From the NCBI GenBank assembly GCA_034336665.1, contig JAPFBE010000002.1:9346146-9410145 (forward strand): a stretch of DNA of 64,000 nt. Direction: 5' to 3'. Position 1 is the stretch's first letter. Each line of letters starts with the position of its first letter. Both the position numbers and the translations under genes were made by a program. Below the pieces are notes generated by a model that was not told the DNA's origin, ran no database searches, and worked only from the letters and a program-made list of their open reading frames with translations. The DNA comes from Luscinia megarhynchos (lineage: Eukaryota; Chordata; Aves; Passeriformes; Turdidae). Of the stretch, positions 12,724 through 22,771 are shown in pieces.

Positions 12724-15700
12724 TGCTCAGTGTTAAAAAATTTCTTCTCTTAGCCATTTTTAACTTCATTATTCCTTTCCTTCTTCTACTTGTTTCCAAA
12801 ATTTCCTAATTTTTCACCTGTTTCTACCTCTCTTTCTGCAGAGACTTTCCTGCCAAAATATTTTTTGTGTCTTCTATGCATCTATTTATCCAAAGTTTAT
12901 TTTCATGGTGTTAACCATGACAGACACGTGAAGAAGAAGGAGAGCACATGGCCAAGTGAACTTAGAAAGAACATGAGAGTCTGGTCAGCCTACAAGTGTC
13001 TTTCATCTTAAACCAGAACTGTATTGTGTAAGCATGTTGTTTAAGAATGGTACATCCTTTACCTACAGCAGGAAATGTCTGTGCTGTCTGTAGCTATAAA
13101 TGCAGACATGCATGCATTTGGAGGTTACTCTTTTTCAGTGATATTGCTTATTTCGTCTGGAGCACTGAGCTACCAGGACGTGGACACCTGAAATCCACTA
13201 GGAGGGTTCCCAGCTGTACCTCATGTACCTTCTTCATGTAGATAAGATGATTTTCTGGCTTTGATTTACAAATGTAGAGTAGTTTATTGGCCCTATCCCA
13301 CAAGGATACTCCTCTGTAGTGATAAGACAGCCTATCAAAAGAGGAAATAATGATCATTAGCCAAAGTAGAACACTGTGAACCTTAAGAATGTTCCACTTG
13401 AAGTGGAAGAATGAAGAGTTGGAATATTTCAGATGAAGAGGGTCAAATCAAATCAAATAGAATATGTAAAACAAGATGCTTTAGAAATTTCAAGGAAGAC
13501 ATGAATTTTTTGTTTTCTATAATGCATGAAAAAGCCAATTGTACGAACTCTTTTCCACAGTTTCATTTGTAGCAATATTTAGAGTTAACCAATAACTAAA
13601 ACTAAAAAAGCAGTTTGCTTCTCCAAAAGCCCCAAACACTAGGCACTTCCTCATGTATTTGGGATACTTATGAGATTTAACACACAACAGTTTATATTAC
13701 AGAACACCTTCTACACAACATGAATATCAAGCCTCAGAAGATCTGCAGAAATCTCCTAAGACAGAAATACTTCCCTCAGACATAAAACATCACAAACTGA
13801 AACTTGCTTTTTTACAAAAAAATGAACTTCCACACAGATGAAACAAATCTTTAAAAAACCCAAAAACAACAAGAACCCAAACAAACACAAAACCACTGAC
13901 GCTATTCTAATTCAGAGAGAAAGTAAAGTATTCTCATACACCTTTATGCCCAGGTGCCAACTGCAATTCCTAGAACACTTTCTGCTGACCCAATTGTCTA
14001 TCATCCATCAGTAAAATAACTCCTAATCCCTGTAGCCATGGAGAAGTGAGCTTGCATGGGTAAGAACAGCTCCTCCCCTGCTGAAAGACCCGCAGCAAAA
14101 CCAGCACTTTCACTCCAACTGACCTCCTTCAGGTAAAGAAACCCAAGGACAGATGTTCTATGTTTTCTTTCTCCATTCTTTTCTGTCTGCTTTTTGAGTG
14201 TGTAAACCTTCTTTGATCTAGATAGGACTTTTGCAATTCAAAATATTATCATAGATTTCTGACCTACTTTCCAGAACCCTTGACACACCAAGGCAGAGAG
14301 AAGGCTGAAAGGCTATTTTTTCAGTTCCCTTTCTCGCTGTCTTACATGAACACCTTCACGATTTCTTCATTAAGAAGCTGTTGAACAGTGAGTGTACATT
14401 CTTTTCTGTGTGTTATTTGTGACTGGTGGGGAAAGCAGAGACATTCATAGGCTCTCAGGGGAATAGAGCAGTTATCCATTACTTCTTCAGAAACCATGTC
14501 CAGAGTAGCATAGGATCAAAATTACAAATGTGAAGAGAGGAAGAGAGAAAAAGAACAAAGCTTGAGACCTTTGGAGAGGAAAAGTGATCTGATGATTGGT
14601 GTAATCTACTAATAAGTGACATGCTCTGTGCAGCTGTGAAAGGAGTACAAAGGATTTAAAAACAGAATCAGCACCACTCAGCTCTTGACAGTAAGTGCTT
14701 TATCAAGAGTTTATATCAAGGACTTCATGGTAAAATGGCTCATATTAATCTCAACTAATCTCAATCCAGGCCATTGCAATTTAAATGTAGTACAATCTAA
14801 CTGTCCTGTTCTTGGGTTCAATGGCTTTGGACACAAACTGATATGGTTGTGCACCACTAATATCACACTGTACAACTAGGCCACGTGTACAGAACAGCAA
14901 AGTCTAAATAGCACAAGGCCTTAATAACTATACTTACTTAGAAGAGTATCTCAAAAAGAAGGTTCAAATGAGCAGCCTGTTTATTACTTTATTCAGCACA
15001 ATTTTATAGATACTCAGTATTGCCAGTTGTTTCCTGTATATGGTTTCCCCAGCTCTCTAATTGCTATAACTCATCAATAAAAGTCAATTAAAACATAATT
15101 GTCTTTTATGTAATCTCAGTGATGCAGCAACTGTCTGAAGACAAACTCCTTGCATAGTGTAGTCAGATTCAGATAAAGGTATTTAGTTATATATCTATGG
15201 TTAATCAAGTAAAAGTCAAGATGGAAATATTGCTGGAAAATTATGTACCATATCACCCCAACTTGTGACATACTACTTCTCTTTAAAATGCTTTTTTTCA
15301 GTTTGGAGACAACATTATGTGCTAGATAGAATATACCTAAGTATACCTTTTTACATCTTTCATTCTCTGTGTCAGAAAATATCCATGGAATGTGATTCTG
15401 GTATACCAAATTAGTATTAACAGTACAAGTTCAGGAAAGTCTTCAGTAGGATTTTCAGCTGGCCTGCTTAGCTGAGATTGATTATAGAAAAGATTTCTTT
15501 TAAATGAAAATGGCATTTACGGTGTCAGCCAAACTGGAGGTCTGTTTTTAGACCCAAAGGCAAAAGGTCTGAAAGTAATAGCATCAATCAAGTAAAATGC
15601 ATTCCAATTAAACAGTGACTTTTCTAGTTCAGCAAGCTGCATTATTGATACAAGATTGCTTTTGGAAAAGTCACAAAGTTCAGAACACAAGAGGTGGAGC

Positions 15701-16356
15701 ATTCATATAAATTCATTTAAACTACAATGAAGTTAGGCTAAGTCCTGGGTTTTCACTTATTCCAATTTCTTGAAGAAAATTCTGGGTGCTCTGAAGCTTA
15801 TATTTTTTTCAGCTACATCAGATGGTCTGATAATACATGTTACCTTTCTCTATAAACTATACTCTTGCACTAATTCAGCAATGCACTTCAAAGCAGAGAA
15901 GGCTAAGTTCATATGTGCGGTGTGCAGTGTTTATTTTTGATGTTACCAACTGATACAGGTAACAATCGCAATCAGGAGAAAAGCATATCATAAAGTGGAA
16001 TAGATATTGTGTAACCAATAAGGCCCGATTTCTGTTTCACTTTTGCAAAAAAGTTTTTCCTGGGAGCGAGAAGAATGCAAGGTCTCAAGGACTTGAAAGG
16101 GTTTACAAGGAGTCAGATGCGGAAGCCACAGTCGTGGGCGGTGAAAATGAACTAGGTAACCCCTCGAGGCTGGCGAAAATCACACCGCTAAGCACCGCGC
16201 AGGGCAGTATTATGAAATCAGGACAGAGTACAGTAAACCCCCTGAAAACGGGTCAGCGGACCTAGGATAAGCTTTCTTCATTTACGTTGGGTGGAAGAAG
16301 GGCAAGGGGGAAGGGAAAGGGAGAGGACATGTATTAATATGTAACTCCAGACTCAC

Positions 16357-16546
16357 CGATTTTGGCCAAGCTGGCCACAAGTATCCAGAGTGCAATGATA
16401 TACGGCTCCTTGACGTGATCCCATTTGAAAGAGACGATGGCAAAGCTTTGGCTGCTATTTTTATGGCTTTCCGAGCTTCTCTGTCCCAGCGCCGCTGGGA
16501 GAGCCATCAGCCCCAGGAGGAGCGCCACTCCAAATACCTGCCTCAT
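16357..16546 (-). CDS. SLC9A3: Na+/H+ exchanger 3, first coding exon (partial gene)
   Basis: This exon encodes the N-terminal 63 residues, plus one base, of a plasma-membrane Na+/H+ exchanger. Residues 1-21 (MRQVFGVALLLGLMALPAAL then G) are a hydrophobic, signal-peptide-like segment. Residues 22-35 are a polar linker with an N-S-S glycosylation sequon at about residue 30. From about residue 40 the motif FKWDHVKEPY leads into the first membrane segment, IIALWILVASLAKI. This motif is shared by NHE3 and NHE5; the residues before it fit NHE3 better, while NHE1, NHE2 and NHE4 differ here. The ATG (minus strand, 16546-16544) has A at -3, and I see no other ATG on this strand between it and about 16840. 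The exon ends AAA ATC G followed by GTGAGT, a phase-1 donor. In vertebrates NHE3 works in the apical membrane of gut and renal proximal-tubule epithelium, absorbing Na+ in exchange for H+. Later exons are not in the window. SLC9A5 is the main alternative. Confidence 0.85.
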
Positions 16547-16807
16547 CTTCAAGCCACACAACAAAATCCTGCTTCCCCTTCCCGGGGAGATCCCGCCTCT
16601 CCGGAGGTCCTCGGGGGCGAGGTCCTTGTCCCTCGGCGGAGACGCGCCCGACGGCTGCGGGCGGCGGACAGCGGCGCGCCCGGCCGGCGGCGGCAGGGTC
16701 CGCTCTGTCCCCTCGGTCCGCTCGGTCCCCTCGCTCCCGTCCGGCCCTGCTGCTGCCCAGGGGCGGGTCAGGGGCTCCGCGCACCAGCGGATGCTCCGAG
16801 CCGGGGT
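16547..16807 (-). other. SLC9A3: Probable 5' UTR of the SLC9A3 first exon
   Basis: This GC-rich stretch lies between the predicted start codon and the likely transcription start. It holds no minus-strand ATG, so translation would naturally begin at 16546. The reading frame stays open upstream to a GTG near 16825, but the predicted peptide there is low-complexity (Pro, Gly, Arg, and repeated Gly-Thr-Glu-Arg), as expected of an untranslated CpG-island sequence. A short imperfect tandem repeat related to TCGGTCC occupies about 16703-16738. The upstream limit is inferred from the TATA-like motif at 16829-16837 and could be wrong by tens of bases. Confidence 0.5.
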
Positions 16808-16867
16808 CCCGCTGCTCGCCCGCACCTGCCTTTATCAGGCTGTTCCCGACGGGGCGGAGGCGGAGCC
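16760..16867 (-). promoter_or_regulatory. SLC9A3: Candidate core promoter with GC boxes and a TATA/GATA-like element
   Basis: On the minus strand a TGATAAAGG motif (16829-16837) could serve as a weak TATA box or a GATA-factor site. A GC box, GGGGCGGAG on the plus strand, starts at 16851, about 15 bases upstream of that motif in the gene's direction. A second GC box, GGGGCGGG, lies at 16760-16767, downstream of the inferred start site. If TGATAAAGG acts as a TATA box, transcription would begin near 16802-16807. This is a motif-based inference with no expression evidence. Confidence 0.45.
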
Positions 16868-17404
16868 TCCCGCCGCTCCCGCAGCGCCCGCCGTGCGGGG
16901 CCGGCGATGCCCTGAGCCAGCGGCGGAGCGCCCGGGGCTCGGCGGCAGCTCCGGCGGCTCCGCTCGGCCGGCCGCAGCCCCCGGGCCGTGTCCGGGCCGT
17001 GTCCGTGCGGCCGGGCCGCTTCAGCAGCTCGGAGCCGGGGCGCTCCCGCGGGCATGTCCTAGCGGAGCCCGGGATCCGCGCCCGCACCGCAGCCGGGGTT
17101 GCGGGGCATGCCCAGGTCTCGGCTCTCCGGGGCGTCGAGGGGCTTGGATCAGCCCGCCTCCCTCAGCCCCGCTCTCCCGGCAGGTGGTCCCAGAGGAAAC
17201 GCGCTGCTTTCCGCTCCTCAGCCTCGAGTTCCCCGCTGAGCTCGGGCTGGCTCACCGAGGGCTCACAGCATGTTCCCCGGACCAGCGCTTCCTTCTGTCC
17301 GCCAGAGAGCACCTCTTCCCACAGCGCTCGGGAAAGGACCCAGCAGGCAACATTCGCCTTTCCACTTAGGTTTGCTTGCAGCTGTATTAAAAACGCTATC
17401 TGAC

Positions 17405-17429
17405 TTTTTTTTTTTTTTTTTTTTTTTTT
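17405..17429. repeat. Poly-T tract, 25 bases
   Basis: An uninterrupted run of 25 T lies between the two CpG-rich lobes upstream of SLC9A3 exon 1. No polyadenylation signal or retrocopy follows it, so it reads as a mononucleotide microsatellite. Such tracts tend to exclude nucleosomes, which may matter beside a promoter. Confidence 0.95.
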
Positions 17430-17848
17430 CCTTACACCATGAGACCTCCTCTTGGGAGCCTCTACTTACTCTCCCCCTAAAGCCTGTTTTCCTGCTGATA
17501 GCATCTGCCTGCTATCCTGGACGGTCCATGTGTGTCACCGCGGGTCCCCGGTGCTGCAGGCGGACGGACCCGCGCTAATCGCCACCCTGCAGTAAAAGCG
17601 CAGCCGAGCATCCTGCTCCCGACGGGCAGGGCTGAGGGCGCCCTTCCACACACCTCGGCAGCGGCAGCGGCTCCTCTCCGCTCTTGTGCCCTCCAAAACA
17701 AGGTGTGCGGTCCGCTCCTCCGGGGACTTGCTCCGGAAAAACACTATCTTTTGGTTTTCCTAATTATTAGGAGTTTTAAAAATGAACAGGATAAAGCTCT
17801 CCTTTAAATTATGGGAAGACAGAGAATCATCAATAACCAAGGAGAAAA

Positions 17849-17868
17849 GCTACGAACTTTTTCGTAGC
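17849..17868. repeat. 8-base-stem hairpin beside the CpG island
   Basis: GCTACGAA (17849-17856) pairs perfectly with TTCGTAGC (17861-17868) around a 4-base loop. Each arm contains a CpG. Confidence 0.93.
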
Positions 17869-20800
17869 CATCCGTCCTGCACAGACACCCTATAAATCAA
17901 TTATCTAGTTAATTAAATTTCTATAAATTTCCATGGAATGTTATCGTTATTATTACCTCAAAGCAAGCCCAGGCCCCAAATTGGACCGACTGTCTTCAAA
18001 CAGTGAAACATCTTTGGGGCTTTGTTTCCTTCTTCATTATTTAAGGGAAAGGAAATGATGTGGGGATTGTTTAAGTAGGAGCGAATCTGAAGACAGAGCT
18101 GGCAACTCCTTTTAGGAAGCATGACAGCAAAACATCTCCTTCACAATCAGTAAATGTTGTAGACAAACATCTGAAGAATTCTTCAGCGTCTGACAACAAG
18201 TCCTATCTGCATTATTTTCATCTTTTTCAGAGCATGACTTGGGCACCCGAATGTTGTTTAGAATTTGCCCCTAAGTTCTGTAAGCGTTCTACAAATGGCT
18301 GTAGCCAATGCCCGAGTAACATTTCTGTGGATTGCCAGTCGAGAGAGAAAGCTGCTGGAAGTAGGTCTCTGCTCCTCTGTGCAACATGCTGCTGAGCCCT
18401 GAGGAGAGCAGTAGTTCCTGGGCACTAACATTAATTCTGTTTGCTGCTGCTAGGAGAACCACAAAGTTCAGTAGGGACAAGCTGTCAGCATTGTTTTTAC
18501 TGTCACAAGTTATTCCAAGTATCCTCATACCACAATTACATATTTCAGCTGCAGCTAATAAAAAGGCACCACAACTGAGAGTGTTTCATCTTATATTCAC
18601 GATTCTTCCCAAATATAGTTCCAAAAAATGCTGACTGGGTTAGAAAAAATCTTTCTATTGAAAGTGCTGAAGGTAGCCATGTTGTCCAAATGGTCACTAT
18701 TAAATGTGTCATAGATCAAGAATACCTGCAGCAGAGCTAGAAAAATGAGAAAGCCTGCTCCAGTGGATCTTTTCTAGAGATAAGCAAAGGCTTGGAGGAG
18801 CAGCAGTTGAGATCATGCCTCTGATTGCCCGTAGGCAATGCTCTACCCATGACAACAGTAACCAAAGTAACATGCCAATTCTGAGTGGAGGAAACCAGTA
18901 CTAGGGAGAAAAAGTTGTCAGTACCATCTTCTAAAAATAAGGTTTACAACACTTTTAATATGGCAACACTCTTAACAACAAGAAGTTAATAGTTCAAAGT
19001 GTATTTGTTTCTGCTTATGGAATTTCTTAAGTTGGCAGGGTATCAAATGACTCTAGATATCAGGGAATTCTGTAATTCATTAATATTTCAGCAGGACACA
19101 GAGAGGACAGAGGAAGGGACTGACAGTCGTGCATCTCCTATAGACACATGCTAAACCAAGAGTCCACTGATTATACATGAACTCTTGTACAAAATATGTA
19201 CTTGGGCAAGAATGCATTTGCATACATGCTTTTTTTATCTGAGTCCATTTTCTTGTATGTTCTTTATGGAAGCCCATACATAGTTTCCTATAACCTGACT
19301 CTGTATCAGTAACAAAAAACATTGGTTGAGTATTATGCATGCAATAAAGATATCATATCACACAACAGCTGATATTTCCTGACTTCCAGAAAGATTGCAC
19401 AAGGAAAATTTCTACTTACTGTAAAAATAATGGTGTTGTGTCCTGAGTATTTTTTTTTTTAATCGATTGACTGAACTCCACCATTGCCATTTCTGGAAAC
19501 ATTGTGTACATAACAGCTTAGAAAAAAAATATGAATATCTTAGTATAAGTGTTACATAAGTATCTTACATACCCTTCACATGACCTGTGACCTGAAAAGA
19601 TTATTTTGTGGGGATTTTTTTCAAAGCTGAAGTAAAAGACAATTTCAGTTTAAAAAAATCCCAAAAATTGTATCTTTTTTCTCCAGAAAGCACACACAGT
19701 ATTTCAATTATGCTAATTTAGATATAGAAGCTACAATTAACTTTTAATACTAGCATTTGCCACAAAGCTGTTGAAGGTGATATGAAATTAAGAAGCACGT
19801 CCCTGTCAAACTGAGAACTCTCATGAAAGGAAAAATAAATTTAAAAATGGAAAATATTTGGCAAGTGAAGTGTGAAAAATCTCCTGATTCGAGAGAAGCC
19901 ATATAAATCACTTATTATTACTCCTGTCTTTCTTCAAGAAAATGCACTCTTTTTATATTAATGTCTATTAAATGTATAAGCAGGTGAAGATTTGAATGGC
20001 ATATAGTTCCAGCATACCTTTTTTGTGCCATAATGCCAACTGTATACAAAGTTAAATACAACAGTAATTATTGTGAATGGCCTTGTACTAATAAAACTGC
20101 ACAATTTGGTGAAAGTTAATATGGTTTATATGCAGATTAATGTAGAACCACAGGAATTTATAGTGAATTAAGTGATTCAACAGCTTGTCAGCTGTTTTTT
20201 GCCAACCACTCTCCAAGTGAAATGAGTGCTGCTGTGCAAATTGATACTGCAAGGAGTTGGACAAATATTGCTGGACTAAGTGATGTTGCAGAGCACTGTG
20301 TTACAACATTAAAAATATGAAATTACATTAGAAATTACATTAGAAAGTGTATTAATTCAGCCCACACACATTACTAGCAGTTGAAGTGAGTAAGATGAAG
20401 ACTAGGGTGAGAATGAATTAATCAGAGAGGTGGTTGGAAATAGATTTGGCTGGGAAGTAGAGTGGAAGAGGAAATTAGCTGAATTCTTCATGACTCATTT
20501 CAAGACAAGACTCACTTTAAGGATAGTAAGTGAAGGGGATTCTTATCAGAACTCTCACTTTTAGCCTCACACATTTTTGAAATTGGCAGATATCTTGGGC
20601 AGATTGTGAGGTTTTTTTCTGGTGTGGTGTTGTTGCTATTACTGTTTTTAATGAACCCCCATATTTATATTAGATTAGAAGCTAATCTAGTAGAAGTGGA
20701 ACAGTATGAATGACAAACATTGACATAGCCTAGGACCTTCATTAAGGAGTCTCCCCTCATAAGGGATTATATCTGTGTGAGCTCTCAGTGCCATGAACAG

Positions 20801-22737
20801 TGAAAAGGGAATGAGACAGAAAAAGTTCTTACATGTCACCAGACACATGACACTTTTTATCATTTATGTTCAGGAAAAAACCCACACACATTTTTATAAG
20901 ATGCCATGTGTATTAAAAGTACTCTTTATTTCAGCTCCAATTTCAAGGAAAATTCTTCTCCTGTTTATGGGGACTCTTCTGGGCTTTCTACTATGGCCAC
21001 AGAGATTTCCACCTGTCACAGTCTGCATCTTCCACGTGTTCTGTCTTGTACTTACCTCATTCCCATGTTATTGGCATCCCACTCCTATTTCTCTGTTCTT
21101 TGTTCTCCACGTTTCTGCTCTCTTTTCTTTTCATGCATGCCTTCTGTCAATACTCACCAAAAATCCCTAGTAGTGAGACCTAACAACACTCAAAATGCAA
21201 TTTGTGTATGATGTGTCAACCCAATACTTAAGATATTATTTTCTCTCTCTATCCCTTCCAATTCAGCTTTGTCAGTTTTCACCCCATATACTCCTTCTGG
21301 GTACTCACATCAGCCCTGACCAAAACAAATGTTTATAGTAGACACAAGACACAAGTGATTGCTGGTTTCTCTGGCCATAATGGAGGTTGTATTTGCTGGT
21401 CTTTCAAAATCATTGTTTTGTTTTGTTAATAAAGTGGGGTAAGACTGGGACAGAAATGATAACCACAGATTTCAGAGATCCAGAGGTGAAAAAAGGAAAA
21501 TAAAGGTGCATCTTGCCATTGTCTTTGTGTACAGAAACTTCCTGTAGCTTAACCTGAAAGGCAAAACAGATTAATTTCTTAGGAAAAACAGAAATTAACA
21601 GAGGCAGCTAAGTAGAATAATTCCAATTGCTAGCATGATAATTTTAGACTTATTTCTTGTGTTCATAAGTAGGCTCTGATGTTTCTTGGTCTTAATTTTT
21701 GGCTGATCTACAGAGAGGGAACCTTTCTTTTTCCTGGTTCTCTATACACCATGCCTCTGTGAAATCCATCATTCATGCTTCCCCTACCTAGCATGTGCAT
21801 GTGAGAAAGTTCAGCTGACTCCACCCAAAGCTGCTCCAGTTTCCATACACCGTTCCCAGTGCTCCTGTTTTGGCAGGCACACAGATTGATTGTTCAAAAT
21901 CTCCCGTGGCACCTGCTGGTGGAGATTCCCAGTGTGTCCTGCAGCCCCTGCCCTCCATGAATTACATTTCTGAGGTCTGCTCACCTGGCAGCAGCCCCTG
22001 CCCTGCAGTGATTCATGCTCTTCCCACCGGCAGGCCCTGGGGCTGGATGTGGGCAGTTTAACCAGGATGTGAGAACCCAGCCACGTGGATAAATTTGCCT
22101 CCCTCTTGCAATCCCAAGCGAATTCCAGCAGAACTCAGTCTGCCTGGGAGCAGGGCACCACTCAGTAACCTGTGAGTTCAGGGCTCTTTAAGCACCTTGC
22201 ATCTGATGACACTTTAAAGTTATTCCTACCTTTAGGATGCTTCCCAATGTCAAAATGCCCAACCTAAGCCTCCCCTCTGTCATTGCACAGAAAGGAATTT
22301 TCCTCTAAAGTATTTCTACAAGGCAGTTGAGAGATTTTGTGAGTGCAAAATTTCATATGTTCTTTCTTTATCTAAATTGTGATAAAGGAAAAAGTGAACC
22401 TTGGCTGAGTAGCAGCAATAATCTTTTAATAATTACCAATTCCTTTGAACTTAAATCACATAAATTGAAGAGTCTAATAATTAAATTAATTGATGCCAAA
22501 AAACTGCCAACCCAATCTATGGCTTGAGGTATTGATTATGGCAATTTTATCAGCAACAAAAGACATAAATGACAGGTGATATTACTTTGTTATTGATGTG
22601 TACTTTAAAACCTGTTGCTGTTTAAGAATAATGCATTAGATGTAGTGGGGATTTTTGTTAGCTAATTCCAGTTTACTAAAATCCAAACATTTAGGTGGAA
22701 CATACATATCTTTGTGAATCTTCCCTTTGGAAATCTT

Positions 22738-22771
22738 CACATGATCATGTGTTCCTGAATGGTATTCAGGA
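22738..22771. repeat. 14-base palindrome next to an 8-base-stem hairpin
   Basis: CACATGATCATGTG (22738-22751) is a perfect palindrome. It is followed at once by TCCTGAAT (22753-22760) pairing with ATTCAGGA (22764-22771) around a 3-base loop. Confidence 0.92.

Larger units (their letters stand above)
1..16356 (-). other. SLC9A3: SLC9A3 intron 1, 5' portion (partial)
   Basis: This is everything downstream of the exon 1 donor (GTGAGT reading down from 16356) to the window edge. No reading frame resembles the expected exon 2, which would encode the rest of membrane segment 1 and the following NHE segments. Intron 1 is therefore longer than 16.3 kb here. It contains three CR1 fragments and several perfect short palindromes, listed separately. 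The remaining stretches (1-2267, 2849-4162, 4740-7929, 8630-16356) are AT-rich and unique-looking, with no gene I can support. Confidence 0.75.
16440..17730. promoter_or_regulatory. CpG island over the 5' end of SLC9A3
   Basis: CpG dinucleotides are abundant here and rare almost everywhere else in the window. The island has two lobes: a dense one at about 16440-17250, covering exon 1 and the presumed promoter, and a smaller one at about 17515-17730. They are separated by sequence holding a 25-base poly-T tract. A CpG island at the first exon is the usual mark of a vertebrate promoter and is often transcribed in both directions. I saw no coding exon on the plus strand to suggest a divergent protein-coding gene. 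Edges were judged by eye. Confidence 0.85.

Noticed and set aside
16547..16825. N-terminal extension of SLC9A3 starting near 16825
   Set aside because: The upstream codon is GTG, not ATG. The extension is low-complexity, and the internal ATG at 16546 gives a proper signal peptide.
16461..17087. 208-residue minus-strand frame overlapping exon 1
   Set aside because: It is in a different frame from the SLC9A3 coding exon, has GC-driven composition and no recognisable domain.
16425..17369. 314-residue open frame on the plus strand across the CpG island
   Set aside because: It runs opposite the SLC9A3 exon and promoter. It is low-complexity Pro/Gly/Arg/Ala, as expected from GC-rich DNA with few stops, and shows no domain.
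17405..17429. Poly-A tail of a minus-strand processed retrocopy
   Set aside because: The adjoining sequence has no polyadenylation signal and no coding similarity.
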